Origin: Actinomycetales bacterium
GTDB taxonomy: Bacteria; Actinomycetota; Actinomycetes; Actinomycetales; Dermatophilaceae
Assembly (NCBI GenBank): GCA_016710645.1
Contig: JADJVI010000055.1
Coordinates: 17,251-81,250, forward strand
Length of the DNA stretch: 64,000 nucleotides
Direction: 5' to 3'
Below, piece by piece: positions 1 to 8,286 of this stretch. The notes under the pieces were generated by a model. It searched no databases, had not been told where the DNA came from, and saw only the letters and a program-made list of their open reading frames with translations. The stretch's first letter is position 1. Every line of letters begins with the position of its first letter. Made by a program: the position numbers and the translations under genes.

Positions 1-606
1 CCGCAGTTGGCCTTCTCGGCCGTCGCCTCGTTGGTGCTCTACGGCCTGTTCATCTCCACCCAGACCCGTCGGCACCGGGACTTCTTCCTCCCGGTCACTC
101 CACAAGGCACCGTCATCAGTGTCGACGATGACCACGCCACGCCCCCGAGCTCACGCGCCGCCGTGAGCAGCCTCGGCCTGCTCGTCGTGGCGCTGATCGC
201 GGTCGTGGGTCTGGCCAAGGTCGAGTCACCCGCCATCGAGGCTGCGGTGTCGGCAGCCGGCTTCCCGGCCACCTTTGTCGGAGTGGTCATCGCGCTGGTT
301 GTCCTGGCTCCCGAGTCCATCGCCGCAGCCAAGGCAGCACGGCGCAACCGACTCCAGACCAGCCTCAACCTTGCGCTGGGTTCGGCTATGGCGAGTATTG
401 GGCTGACCATCCCGACCCTCGCCCTGGCCTCACTCTGGTTGCCCGGCGAACTGTTGCTCGGGCTAGGCCCCACGGAGTTGGTCTTGCTGGCCATGACAGT
501 GGTCGTCGCCCTGCTGACCATCGTCCCCGGCCGGGCAACCCGGTTGCAGGGGGGAGTGCATCTCGTGTTGCTGGCGGCCTATCTCTTCCTCAGCGCCAAG
601 CCCTGA
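1..606 (+). CDS. Ca2+(cation)/H+ antiporter, ChaA-like, C-terminal part
   Basis: This is the 3' part of a gene that starts before the window; the frame is open from base 1. The visible ~200 residues are mostly hydrophobic, with a short charged loop (TRRHRDFF, then a polar acidic stretch) between an early membrane segment and about four further ones. The segment with VVLAPESIAAAKAARRNR matches the acidic alpha-repeat style motif of cation/proton exchangers of the CaCA superfamily. The likely role is expulsion of Ca2+ (or Na+/K+) against protons at the cytoplasmic membrane. Family assignment is by pattern recognition; substrate is not shown by the sequence. It ends about 90 bp before the feo promoter and is not obviously part of that operon. 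Confidence 0.75.
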   Translation, partial: PQLAFSAVASLVLYGLFISTQTRRHRDFFLPVTPQGTVISVDDDHATPPSSRAAVSSLGLLVVALIAVVGLAKVESPAIEAAVSAAGFPATFVGVVIALVVLAPESIAAAKAARRNRLQTSLNLALGSAMASIGLTIPTLALASLWLPGELLLGLGPTELVLLAMTVVVALLTIVPGRATRLQGGVHLVLLAAYLFLSAKP

Positions 607-662
607 TGATCACCACTTGGCGCAGGACGTGACCGATTCCACGCACCTCGGGACCAGGTTTG

Positions 663-681
663 TTAGGTATGCCTAACCTGG
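663..681 (+). promoter_or_regulatory. Iron box (DtxR/IdeR-type operator) upstream of feoA
   Basis: A 19-bp imperfect palindrome, TTAGGTATGCCTAACCTGG, matches the actinobacterial DtxR/IdeR consensus TTAGGTTAGGCTAACCTAA at 14 of 19 positions and lies directly upstream of the ferrous iron uptake operon. Binding of the Fe2+-loaded regulator here would block the promoter when iron is plentiful. The match is seen; the regulation is inferred from the family. Confidence 0.75.
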
Positions 682-686
682 CCCGC

Positions 687-702
687 TAGCATCGCGACCG
701 TG
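687..702 (+). promoter_or_regulatory. Probable -10 element and leaderless start of feoA
   Basis: TAGCAT at 687-692 is a plausible -10 hexamer and the GTG start codon of feoA begins 7 bases after it, at 700. No Shine-Dalgarno sequence precedes the GTG. Together this suggests a leaderless transcript starting at or next to the GTG, with the iron box covering the -35 region. Confidence 0.45.
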
Positions 703-969
703 ACCCCGGCCGGAGCGACCCTGCACAGCCTTGCGCTGCACGACAGCGCTCGACTGATGCCGCCCTCCGAGCCGAGCTTGCGCCACGCGCTGGCCCGCCT
801 GGGTCTGCGGGTCGGTGCCCTCGTCCGAGTGGTCCAGCGCACGCCGGGTGGTGGTCGAGTCGTCTCCTGTGGCGACGTCCGGATCGCCATCGACGGCCCG
901 ACTGCCCGGCTCGTCGGTGTCACGCTGATCGGCGACTACGGGTCCCCTCCTCGGGGTGACGCGCCATGA
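700..969 (+). CDS. feoA: Ferrous iron transport protein A (FeoA)
   Basis: An 89-residue SH3-like FeoA protein. The pattern LGLRVGALVRVVQRTPGGGRVVSCGDVRIAI is the typical FeoA core that ends in the conserved I-A-I/D strand, although this copy carries a ~20-residue N-terminal extension. FeoA is a small cytoplasmic partner thought to bind the FeoB G-domain or membrane part during Fe2+ uptake. GTG start at 700, chosen because the -10 hexamer lies just upstream. Its stop overlaps the feoB ATG by 4 bp (ATGA), so the two are translationally coupled. First gene of a feoABC operon behind an iron box. Confidence 0.85.
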   Translation: MTPAGATLHSLALHDSARLMPPSEPSLRHALARLGLRVGALVRVVQRTPGGGRVVSCGDVRIAIDGPTARLVGVTLIGDYGSPPRGDAP

Positions 970-2918
970 CTCAGCTGGCCGACTCTCCCCACACCCCTGT
1001 CCCGTCCTGCCACGACGACGGGATCTCGCGGGTCGCCCCGGCCGGGGCCCCGGTCGTCGCCTTGGCCGGCACCCCCAATGTCGGCAAATCGACGCTGTTC
1101 AATGCCCTCACCGGCGCCCGACGCACGATGGGCAACTGGCCCGGCACCACGGTGGAGGTGGGCCGGGGGCTGTGGCGCCCGGAGCCGAGCGGCACGGCAT
1201 ACGATCTCGTCGATCTGCCCGGTGCCTACTCCCTGGACGCCTCATCTCCCGACGAGGAACTCACCCGAGACCTGGTCGTCACCGCACCCGACAAGCGCCC
1301 TGATGTCGTCGTTCTCGTCGCCGATGCAGCGCACCTGAGCCGCAGCCTCTACCTGCTGGCCGAGCTGCGCGAGCGCGAGCAGCGCGTCATCGTCGCCCTC
1401 ACCATGACCGATGTAGCCCATCGCCGGGGCATCTCCGTCGATCCGCAGCGGCTGTCCGCCGCCACCGGAGTGCCCGTCGTCGCGCTCGACCCGCGAGCCC
1501 GCACCGGCCTGGCGCCGCTGGCCCAGAGCATTGCCCAGGTGCTGGCCCTACCCCACCCGAGCGCCCGCACCCGCGGCCCCGGACACGCGGGGGACGCCCT
1601 CGACCAGGCCGACGAGCGCTTCGCCTGGCTCGACGGAGCAGTCGAGGAGTCCGTCGACCGCCACGCCCAGGTCCGGCGGACCTGGAGCGATCGGGTCGAC
1701 GCCCTGGTCATGCACCGTTTCCTCGGCCCGGTCATCTTCCTGGCCGTCATGTGGCTGGTCTTTCAGGTCACGACGACGGTGGCGGCACCACTGCAGGATG
1801 CCCTCGACGGATTCTTCTCTGGCCCCCTGACCGATGCGGCGAATTCGCTTCTGGCGCAAGCTCCGACAATCGTCCGAGGCCTGGTCGTCAACGGCCTGAT
1901 TGCCGGTGTCGGCATGCTGCTCACTTTTGTGCCGTTGATGGCGCTGATGTTCCTCCTGCTCGCGTTGCTGGAGGACTCGGGTTACATGGCCCGGGCCGCC
2001 GTCGTCGCCGACCGCGCCATGCGAGCGATGGGACTGCCGGGCCGGGCGTTCCTGCCGCTCATCGTCGGCTTCGGCTGCAATGTGCCGGCGATCGCGGCCA
2101 CCCGGGTGCTGACCGGGGCGCGCCAGCGAGTCCTTACCGCGCTGTTGGTCCCCTTCACGTCCTGCTCGGCGCGTCTCACGGTCTACGTCATGCTCGCCAC
2201 CACGTTTTTTCAGGAGTGGGCTGGCACGATCGTGTTCGGGATGTACCTGCTGTCCATCGCCCTGGTCATCACGGTCGGGTTTGCCCTGCGCAAGACGCTG
2301 TGGCGGACCATGGGCTCGGAGCCACTCCTGCTGGACCTGCCGGCATACCAGCGTCCCACCCTGCGGGTGATGTCGTCGGTGACCTGGGTGCGGCTGCAGG
2401 GGTTCCTTCGGACCGCCGGGGGCGTGGTCGTCGCGACGGTGTGCATCGTGTGGCTGTTGCAAGCGGTGCCGGTGCGCGGAGGGGTCCCGATGGGGGAGGC
2501 GCCGATCCAGGACAGCGCGTATGCCGCGGTGTCTGGGGCGCTCGCTCCGGTCTTCGCCCCCGCTGGTTTCGCCCAATGGCAGACGGCCGGCGCGCTGGTC
2601 ACCGGGTTCGTCGCCAAGGAGGCGGTGATCTCGTCCTGGGCGCAGACGTATGCCGTGTCCGACGCCGAGCAGGGGGCCGGGACGCCGCTGGGCGAGGCGA
2701 TCAGGGCCGACTTCGTCATCTCCTCGGGAGGACATGTCACTGCGGCGGTGCTGGCCTTCATGGCCTTCCTCCTGGCCTACACGCCATGTGTGGCCACACT
2801 CGCGGCTCAGCGCCGCGAGATCGGTTGGCGGTGGTCGCTCTTCGGGGTGGGGATGCAGCTGGCCGTCGCCTGGGTGCTGGCCGTCCTGGTCTTCCAGGTC
2901 GGTAGGTTGTTCGGGTGA
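966..2918 (+). CDS. feoB: Ferrous iron transport protein B (FeoB)
   Basis: A 650-residue Fe2+ permease of the cytoplasmic membrane, with an N-terminal GTPase domain and a C-terminal helical bundle. Visible motifs: G1 GTPNVGKST at about residues 35-43, G3 DLPGAYS near 83, and a G4 position reading TMTD where the classical form is NxxD. The membrane half shows the two Gate-type cysteine motifs: GFGCNVPAI followed by PFTSCSARL, and LAYTPCVATLAA near the C terminus. Length is somewhat shorter than the E. coli protein (about 770), as usual for compact Gram-positive FeoBs. ATG at 966 overlaps the feoA stop; its own stop overlaps the feoC GTG by 4 bp. Expected to be induced when iron is scarce. Confidence 0.95.
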   Translation: MTQLADSPHTPVPSCHDDGISRVAPAGAPVVALAGTPNVGKSTLFNALTGARRTMGNWPGTTVEVGRGLWRPEPSGTAYDLVDLPGAYSLDASSPDEELTRDLVVTAPDKRPDVVVLVADAAHLSRSLYLLAELREREQRVIVALTMTDVAHRRGISVDPQRLSAATGVPVVALDPRARTGLAPLAQSIAQVLALPHPSARTRGPGHAGDALDQADERFAWLDGAVEESVDRHAQVRRTWSDRVDALVMHRFLGPVIFLAVMWLVFQVTTTVAAPLQDALDGFFSGPLTDAANSLLAQAPTIVRGLVVNGLIAGVGMLLTFVPLMALMFLLLALLEDSGYMARAAVVADRAMRAMGLPGRAFLPLIVGFGCNVPAIAATRVLTGARQRVLTALLVPFTSCSARLTVYVMLATTFFQEWAGTIVFGMYLLSIALVITVGFALRKTLWRTMGSEPLLLDLPAYQRPTLRVMSSVTWVRLQGFLRTAGGVVVATVCIVWLLQAVPVRGGVPMGEAPIQDSAYAAVSGALAPVFAPAGFAQWQTAGALVTGFVAKEAVISSWAQTYAVSDAEQGAGTPLGEAIRADFVISSGGHVTAAVLAFMAFLLAYTPCVATLAAQRREIGWRWSLFGVGMQLAVAWVLAVLVFQVGRLFG

Positions 2919-3223
2919 CCGAATCCCCCCACCCGAGCGGTGCCGGTCCGTTGCGGCAGGTGCTCGAGCGCATCGGCGAGGGTGTCCGTGACCGTCGCGA
3001 GGTGTCGATCCGCACCGGCCTGGCCCCCGATGTCGTGGATTCGGCGATCGAGACGCTCACCCGAATGGGTGTGCTCGCCGCCACCCCGCTGGGCAGTGGG
3101 TGCCCTGATCAGGGCTGTGGCTCGTGTGGCTCTGGCCGAGCCGATGCATCGCCCGGGTGCGGGGCTCCCGGACCGGGGCCAGGACGCGGACCCGTCGCGC
3201 TCACCCTCACTCGGCGTCGGTGA
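2915..3223 (+). CDS. feoC: FeoC-like winged-helix protein with Cys-rich tail
   Basis: A 102-residue protein with an N-terminal winged-helix-like part (LRQVLERIGEG, then REVSIRTGLAPDVVDSAIETLTRMGVL) followed by a cysteine-rich segment (GCPDQGCGSCGS, with a further Cys after ASPG). That is the layout of FeoC proteins, where a cysteine loop may bind an Fe-S cluster or metal and the protein regulates FeoB stability or activity. GTG start at 2915 overlaps the feoB stop (GTGA). The tail after the Cys cluster is Gly/Pro/Arg-rich and probably disordered. Family assignment rests on position, length and the Cys pattern; function in actinobacteria is not well established. Confidence 0.7.
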   Translation: MTESPHPSGAGPLRQVLERIGEGVRDRREVSIRTGLAPDVVDSAIETLTRMGVLAATPLGSGCPDQGCGSCGSGRADASPGCGAPGPGPGRGPVALTLTRRR

Positions 3224-3239
3224 CCGAGGTGTCCTGCTC

Positions 3240-4115
3240 GTGACCCAGCGCTCTACCCCCGCGCCAGCGGGTCCGCTGCTGCTCGTCCTCGCGGCCGTCG
3301 TCTCGGTTCAGTTCGGTGGCGCGGTGGCCGCCACCCTCGTTCCCGTCGTCGGCGCTGCGGGCTCGGTGCTGTTGCGTCTGGGCATCGGCGCCCTCATCCT
3401 CTGGGTGGCCGTGCGGCCAACCGTGCGCGGGCACAGTCGAGGTGCCTGGCGCACCGTGGTCCTCTTCGGGCTGGCTCTGGGCGCCATGAACTGGTCGTTC
3501 TACGCCTCGCTGGCCCGCTTGCCGATCGGGGTGGCGGTGACCATCGAGTTCATCGGCCCACTCACCCTGGCTGCGGTGCTGTCCCGGCGCGCCAAGGACC
3601 TCGTCGCGGTCGCCGCCGCCGCACTCGGAGTGCTGCTCATCTCGCACGCCCTGACCGTGCCGTGGTCCCAGCTGGACCTCGTCGGGATCGGCCTCGCGCT
3701 GCTCGCGGGCGCCTTCTGGGCGGCCTATGTCGTGCTTTCTCAGCGGACCGGGGCCGCCTTCGACAAGCTCGACGGCCTCGCCATCGCCATGGTCGTGGCC
3801 CTGGCGTTCATTCTGCCCTTTGGGGTCGGGTCGATGGGTGAGTGGACGGCAACCGTGTGGGGGAAGGGGGCAGCGATCGCCGTGCTGTCGAGCGTGCTGC
3901 CCTACTCCCTGGAGCTGCTGGCGTTGCGCAGTCTCAGCCAACAGGCCTTCGGCATTCTGCTCAGCCTGGAACCCGCTGTCGCCGCTCTCGCCGGGCTCAT
4001 CGTCCTCGGTCAGCGGCTCGAAACCCTGCAACTCGCGGGGATGGCGCTCGTCGTGGGCGCCAGCGCGCTCGTGCTGGGAGGCGGCGCACGGCATACCCCG
4101 ATGGACGGCGGGTAG
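3240..4115 (+). CDS. EamA/DMT-family exporter, RhtA-like
   Basis: A 291-residue integral membrane protein with about ten hydrophobic segments forming two EamA halves, the drug/metabolite transporter fold. Closest recognised type is the RhtA (threonine/homoserine efflux) subgroup: the stretch GAMNWSFYASLARLPIGVAV followed by EFIGPLTLA is characteristic. It would export amino acids or related small metabolites across the cytoplasmic membrane. GTG at 3240 is chosen because the hydrophobic protein proper begins a few residues later; the frame is open upstream through the feoC tail but without transporter-like sequence. It lies 16 bp after feoC on the same strand, but nothing shows it is iron-regulated. 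Confidence 0.8.
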   Translation: MTQRSTPAPAGPLLLVLAAVVSVQFGGAVAATLVPVVGAAGSVLLRLGIGALILWVAVRPTVRGHSRGAWRTVVLFGLALGAMNWSFYASLARLPIGVAVTIEFIGPLTLAAVLSRRAKDLVAVAAAALGVLLISHALTVPWSQLDLVGIGLALLAGAFWAAYVVLSQRTGAAFDKLDGLAIAMVVALAFILPFGVGSMGEWTATVWGKGAAIAVLSSVLPYSLELLALRSLSQQAFGILLSLEPAVAALAGLIVLGQRLETLQLAGMALVVGASALVLGGGARHTPMDGG

Positions 4116-4121
4116 CGGCGG

Positions 4122-4136
4122 CGATCGGGCCGATCG
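4122..4136. terminator. Small palindrome between convergent genes
   Basis: CGATCGG-G-CCGATCG is a perfect 7-bp inverted repeat with a one-base centre, in the 27-bp gap between the convergent exporter and terC. It could act as a weak bidirectional terminator. No T-tract on either side. Confidence 0.3.
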
Positions 4137-4142
4137 GAGCCC

Positions 4143-5186
4143 TCAGGCGAGTGGGTTGTCGTCGTCCTGACTTGGGGGCGGGAGCGGCTGCACCGCAGTC
4201 GCCGCAGCCTCGACCCGCCGATCGCGCGATGACTTCATCAGGCTGGCCACGGTCGTGACCCCGAGAATGGCGACGATCGCCCCCAGCGAGACCGAGATGG
4301 GGATGTCCGGAACGCCGTGCAGCGGTTGCCCGCCGTTGATGAACGGCAGGTTGTTCTCGTGCAGGGCGTGCAGGATGAGCTTGACACCGATGAACGCCAG
4401 GAGCACGGCCAAGCCGATGCTGAGATAGACCAGCCGCTTGAGCAGGCCGCCGATGAGGAAGTAGAGCTGCCGCAGCCCCATCAGGGCGAAGATGTTGGCG
4501 GTCAGGACCAGATAGGGCTCTTTGGTGAGGCCGTAGATCGCCGGGATCGAGTCGAGCGCGAAGAGCAGGTCGGTCGTGCCGAGCGCCAGGATGACGATGA
4601 ACATCGGCGTGATGAGCCGCTTGCCGTTCTGCAGGACCGTGAGATGCGACCCATGGAACTCGCTCGTCGCGGGGAACCGACGCTCGACCGCTTTGAGCAG
4701 GCGGTTCTCCTCGAACTCGTCGTCGTCGCTCTCACCCTCGCGGGCGAGCTTGACTGCCGTGTAGATGAGGAACGCGCCGAAGATGTAGAAGACCCACGCG
4801 TAGGAGTTGATGACCGCCGCGCCCAACGCGATGAAGATGCCGCGCAGCACGATGGCGATGATGATGCCGACCAGGAGCGCGGACTGCTGCAGCCGCTCGG
4901 GCACCCGAAATTTCGCCATGATGAGCAGGAAGACGAAGAGATTGTCGACGGACAGTGAATACTCCGTCAGCCACCCGGCGTAGAACTCACCGGCATACTG
5001 CCCGCCCCAGGTGCGCCACACAAACAGCCCGAACAGCACAGCGAGGGACACATAGAAAACGAGGTATGCCGTGCACTCCCGCATCGAGGGGGTGTGCGGT
5101 TTGCGCGCCACGACGAGGACGTCCGCGAGGAGGAACAGCGCCAGCACCCCGAGCGTGAGCTCCCACGTAAGCGACGAAACCTGCAC
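4143..5186 (-). CDS. TerC/Alx-family integral membrane protein
   Basis: A 347-residue polytopic membrane protein. The family's conserved acidic signatures are present in membrane segments: SVDNLFVF at about residues 79-86 and FALDSIPAI near residue 210. A charged cytosolic loop (EGESDDDEFEENR) separates the two halves. TerC/Alx proteins are linked to Mn2+ efflux, metallation of secreted enzymes and tellurite resistance; no tellurite genes are nearby, so a metal-homeostasis role is more likely. The C-terminal ~30 residues are acidic and Pro-rich and probably cytosolic. ATG start at 5186; 69 bp upstream lies the end of the YjbR gene on the same strand. I looked for a yybP-ykoY Mn2+ riboswitch in that gap and saw none. 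Confidence 0.85.
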   Translation of the reverse strand: MQVSSLTWELTLGVLALFLLADVLVVARKPHTPSMRECTAYLVFYVSLAVLFGLFVWRTWGGQYAGEFYAGWLTEYSLSVDNLFVFLLIMAKFRVPERLQQSALLVGIIIAIVLRGIFIALGAAVINSYAWVFYIFGAFLIYTAVKLAREGESDDDEFEENRLLKAVERRFPATSEFHGSHLTVLQNGKRLITPMFIVILALGTTDLLFALDSIPAIYGLTKEPYLVLTANIFALMGLRQLYFLIGGLLKRLVYLSIGLAVLLAFIGVKLILHALHENNLPFINGGQPLHGVPDIPISVSLGAIVAILGVTTVASLMKSSRDRRVEAAATAVQPLPPPSQDDDNPLA

Positions 5187-5255
5187 GGGTGGGGGCCTTT
5201 CGGAGGGGGCGCTGGATCCCGGGCAACGGCCTGTCGGCCACCGAGTGCCCCGACT

Positions 5256-5606
5256 TTACCCCGCCGATGCTGCCGGACGTTGGGAGCGCGGCAGCTTGCC
5301 GACGATGGCGTCATAGGACTCGTCGATGGCCGCGTGGATCTCGTCAACGGGAATCTGGCCGCCGGTGTGCAGGGTGTTCCACCCAAAGCGGCCGATGTAG
5401 GCCATCACGGAGGCGTCCTCGGGATAGCGATGCAGCCACTCGTCGGCCTCGGTGCGGTTGGCGCCTAGCTTGATCCCGACCGAGTCGGAGCCGAGGAAGG
5501 CGAAGATCTTGGGCCCGACTTTGGCGACGACATCGCCCTCCCAGGGGGTGTCGCGCCAGGCACCGGGTTTGGCCAGGGCGTAGGCCTCCAACTCGTCGCG
5601 GGTCAT
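5256..5606 (-). CDS. MmcQ/YjbR-family protein
   Basis: A 116-residue small soluble protein. It starts MTRDELEAYALAKPGAWRDTPW and carries the family pattern of a KVGPKIFAFLG strand, then a GIKLGANRTEADEWL segment, and GRFGWNTLHTGGQIP, typical of YjbR proteins (CyaY-like or DNA-binding fold, function mostly unknown). Length matches the family. Same strand as terC, 69 bp upstream of it, so possibly cotranscribed. Divergent from the serine hydrolase at 5681, with a 74-bp shared gap. Confidence 0.8.
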   Translation of the reverse strand: MTRDELEAYALAKPGAWRDTPWEGDVVAKVGPKIFAFLGSDSVGIKLGANRTEADEWLHRYPEDASVMAYIGRFGWNTLHTGGQIPVDEIHAAIDESYDAIVGKLPRSQRPAASAG

Positions 5607-5680
5607 GGCCGAAGGCTACCCGCGACCAAGCCAGGGGAGGGCTGTGGCCGACGGGCCCGGGCACCGAGATACTGGGCGTC

Positions 5681-6457
5681 ATGACCCACGCGGAGCTCAG
5701 TGATCGTCTCGCCGCCATCGTCGCCGCAGCGCCGGGGCGGGTCAGCGTCGCGGTCCGCGGCTGGGACGGTTTCCGCTGGGACCACGACTCCGCGCGGGTC
5801 GTGCCTGCGGCCAGCACGGTGAAGGTCCCGATCCTGCTGGCCTACCTCGAATCCGGTATGCCGTGGGACCTGCCCCTGTCGATCCCTGCCACGCGGGTCG
5901 GTGGGTGTGGCCCGCTCTCGTTGCTGCCGTCCGTGACCACACTGCCCTCCGGCGAGATGCTGCGGCTCATGGTGGCCCTGTCCGACAACGATGCAACGAA
6001 CGCCGTGCTCGGGGTGGTCGGCTTCGGTGGAGTCTCGCGACTACTCACTCGCGCGCGGGCACGGCATACCGAAGTCCGTCGTCCGATGATGGACCCCGCC
6101 GCCGTCGCCGCGGGCCGCGACAATGTCACCACGGCTGCCGACCTCGCGGAACTGCTGGCCGCCGTGCGCGCGGGTGCCCTGGTCGACGGACGGACCGCCG
6201 CGATGGCGCTGGCTGTCATGCGGGAGCAGCAGTTCCGGGAGGGGCTGCCGGCGTATCTCCCTGCGGACGTCCATTGCGCGTCCAAGACCGGCACGTTGCC
6301 CGGCATCCGGCACGACATCGCGGTCATCGAGCGCGACCAACGCTGGGTGGTGGTCACCGCCCTGGGCACCGACCTGCTCGACGGCACGACCGACCGAGGG
6401 ACCGCAGTGCTGCCCTCGTATGCCGCCCTCGGCGAAGCGGTGACGACCCTGCTCTGA
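5681..6457 (+). CDS. Serine hydrolase, class A beta-lactamase fold
   Basis: A 258-residue protein with all three active-site motifs of the penicillin-binding/beta-lactamase superfamily in the right order and spacing: S45-T-V-K48 (SxxK), S101-D-N103 (SDN) and K202-T-G (KTG). No signal peptide or membrane anchor is visible, so it appears to be cytoplasmic, unlike true secreted beta-lactamases. This makes antibiotic hydrolysis uncertain; a peptidase/esterase-like role is equally possible. ATG at 5681. Its end is 21 bp from the end of the convergent aldehyde dehydrogenase gene. Confidence 0.8.
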   Translation: MTHAELSDRLAAIVAAAPGRVSVAVRGWDGFRWDHDSARVVPAASTVKVPILLAYLESGMPWDLPLSIPATRVGGCGPLSLLPSVTTLPSGEMLRLMVALSDNDATNAVLGVVGFGGVSRLLTRARARHTEVRRPMMDPAAVAAGRDNVTTAADLAELLAAVRAGALVDGRTAAMALAVMREQQFREGLPAYLPADVHCASKTGTLPGIRHDIAVIERDQRWVVVTALGTDLLDGTTDRGTAVLPSYAALGEAVTTLL

Positions 6458-6478
6458 TCGTCACCGCTGGGGAGGCGA

Positions 6479-8101
6479 TCAGGCGCGGCCGAGCCAGCTG
6501 AGCAGCTTGACCGCGGCCGTCATCACCCCGGCATACGCCTCGTCGGTCATGCCCCAGTGCGGGCCGAACCGCAGGATGTACTGCGTGGCGACCGATTGGA
6601 CCTCGGTGTAGCGCAGGATGCCCTCGGCGCCCTGGCGACGGCCCATTCCAGACGATCGCATGCCACCCATGGGCGCGTCGATGCTCGCGAAGGTCGCCCC
6701 GAACGCCTCGTTGACGTTGACCGTGCCGCAATGCACCCGGGTGGCGAGGGCGCGGGCGCGTTCGACATCGCGGCTGTAGATCGCGGCGTTGAGGCCGTAG
6801 TCGCCGGTGTTGGCCAGCTCAATCGCCTCGTCCTCCGAGTCGAACGGGTAGACCGAGATCACCGGGCCGAAGGTCTCGTCACCATGGCAGGCCATCGCCG
6901 GGGTGACGTCTTCCAGGATGGTCGGCTCGTAGAAGTGCGGACCGAGGTCTGGGCGCGCCTTGCCTCCGGCGAGGACCCGGGCGCCGTGTTTGACGGCATC
7001 GCGGACGTGCTCGTCGACCACCGCCAGCTGTTCGGCCGAGATGAGCGAGCCCATGTCGACGCCCCAGCCGTGGCTGCTGCCCAGGCGCATCGACTTGGTG
7101 CGGGCGACGAACTTCGCGACAAAGTCGTCGTAGACCTCCCGGGCTACATAGAGGCGTTCGGTCGAGACGCAGAGCTGGCCACCGTTGGAGAAGGCGGCAC
7201 GCACGGCACCCTCGGCCGCCCGGTCGAGGTCGGCGTCGGCGAGCACGAGGATGGGGTTCTTGCCGCCAAGTTCCAGAGAGCAGCCCGTGAGCCGCTCGGC
7301 GCATTGGGTGGCAATGAGCTTGCCGGTCGCCGTCGAACCGGTGAAGCAGACGTAGTCGGCCCGCTCGATCATCGGCGTGCCCAGCTCACGACCTGACCCG
7401 ACGAGCACCTGCCACACGCCGGGCGGGAAGCCGGCCTCACGGAGCAGGTCGGCACCGAGCAGGGCACTCAGCGGGGTGTGGTGGTCGGGTTTGGCCACCA
7501 CGGTGTTGCCGGCGGCCAGGGCGGCGAGGCCGTCCACCATCGCCATGGTGAACGGGTAGTTCCACGGGGAGATGATCGCCACGACGCCTTTGGGGGTGCG
7601 GTGTTCGTCGATCCGGGTGAGGAACGGGACGACGCCGTCCCGACGTTTGGGCCCGAGGTGCTTGTGCAACGTCCGGGCGTAGTAGCGGGCGGTGAGGGCC
7701 ACATGCAGGGGTTCGTCGAAGGCGTGGATACGTGCCTTACCGGACTCCCAGCAGATGAGGTCCATGATCTCGTCCTGGCGATCGAGGATGAGGTCATGTA
7801 GCCGCATGAGCAGCTGCTCGCGTTCCTCGAAGCTCGTCTCTGCCCAGGTGCGGGCGGCATCGCGCGCCACGTCGAAGGCGACTGCGACATCGGCCGCCGT
7901 GGATGTCGAGACCGACCCCACGGGCTGGCCGGTGGCGGGGGAGACGACCAGCATCTCGGCTGTGCCGGAATGGACGACATGATCGTTGAGGCGTCGAACG
8001 TAGGCCCGGTCAAGGGCGTAGGTGGCGCGGAGGACGTGTTCGGGGTCGAGCGGCGCTACGGGTGCCTTCGCCGCCCTGGGCTTGCTGGCACGGGGGCTCA
8101 T
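6479..8101 (-). CDS. NAD(P)-dependent aldehyde dehydrogenase, GabD2-like
   Basis: A 540-residue ALDH-superfamily enzyme. Seen: SPWNYPF near residue 178, FTGSTATG in the cofactor fold near 253, general-base Glu in LELGGKNP (E277) and the catalytic Cys in NGGQLCVS (C311). The SVDMGSLIS and FYEPTILEDV style segments most resemble mycobacterial GabD2 (succinate-semialdehyde dehydrogenase) proteins. It therefore probably oxidises an aldehyde to the acid with NAD(P)+. Position next to the lipid cluster leaves a fatty-aldehyde substrate possible. It is divergent from the WS/DGAT gene and its start codon overlaps a palindromic operator-like site (8101-8114). The N-terminal ~20 residues are Lys/Arg/Ala/Pro-rich and atypical. 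Confidence 0.85.
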   Translation of the reverse strand: MSPRASKPRAAKAPVAPLDPEHVLRATYALDRAYVRRLNDHVVHSGTAEMLVVSPATGQPVGSVSTSTAADVAVAFDVARDAARTWAETSFEEREQLLMRLHDLILDRQDEIMDLICWESGKARIHAFDEPLHVALTARYYARTLHKHLGPKRRDGVVPFLTRIDEHRTPKGVVAIISPWNYPFTMAMVDGLAALAAGNTVVAKPDHHTPLSALLGADLLREAGFPPGVWQVLVGSGRELGTPMIERADYVCFTGSTATGKLIATQCAERLTGCSLELGGKNPILVLADADLDRAAEGAVRAAFSNGGQLCVSTERLYVAREVYDDFVAKFVARTKSMRLGSSHGWGVDMGSLISAEQLAVVDEHVRDAVKHGARVLAGGKARPDLGPHFYEPTILEDVTPAMACHGDETFGPVISVYPFDSEDEAIELANTGDYGLNAAIYSRDVERARALATRVHCGTVNVNEAFGATFASIDAPMGGMRSSGMGRRQGAEGILRYTEVQSVATQYILRFGPHWGMTDEAYAGVMTAAVKLLSWLGRA

Positions 8102-8114
8102 TACTCAAGAGTAG
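8101..8114. promoter_or_regulatory. Operator-like palindrome at the aldehyde dehydrogenase start
   Basis: TTACTC-AA-GAGTAG is a near-perfect 6-2-6 inverted repeat (one mismatch at the outer base) touching the ALDH start codon on the minus strand. It matches in layout and half-site the palindrome at 11969-11982 in front of the SDR gene. Such 14-bp TTACT...AGTA(A/G) palindromes are typical of TetR-family operators. Regulator not present in the window. Confidence 0.45.
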
Positions 8115-8286
8115 GCACGAGGCGGGTGCGCGCGAGATGATGTGAGGACGGTCACGAAAGACAGCGGGACGAGAGTCCAGGGGCGACGAATCGTGGGCGC
8201 GCGAAACTCAGGGAAACGCGGCTTTTCGATGCTCTAGTGCCGGCACACGGACGCGGAGTGACTGGACCTTCAAAGGCGGATTCTGG

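Noticed and set aside
5187..5255. A Mn2+ riboswitch (yybP-ykoY) before terC
   Set aside because: The 69-bp gap is too short and lacks the conserved GGGGAGUA-type core; no matching helices were found.
5681..6457. A beta-lactamase conferring resistance
   Set aside because: The motifs fit the superfamily but no signal peptide is present, so a secreted antibiotic-degrading role is not supported.
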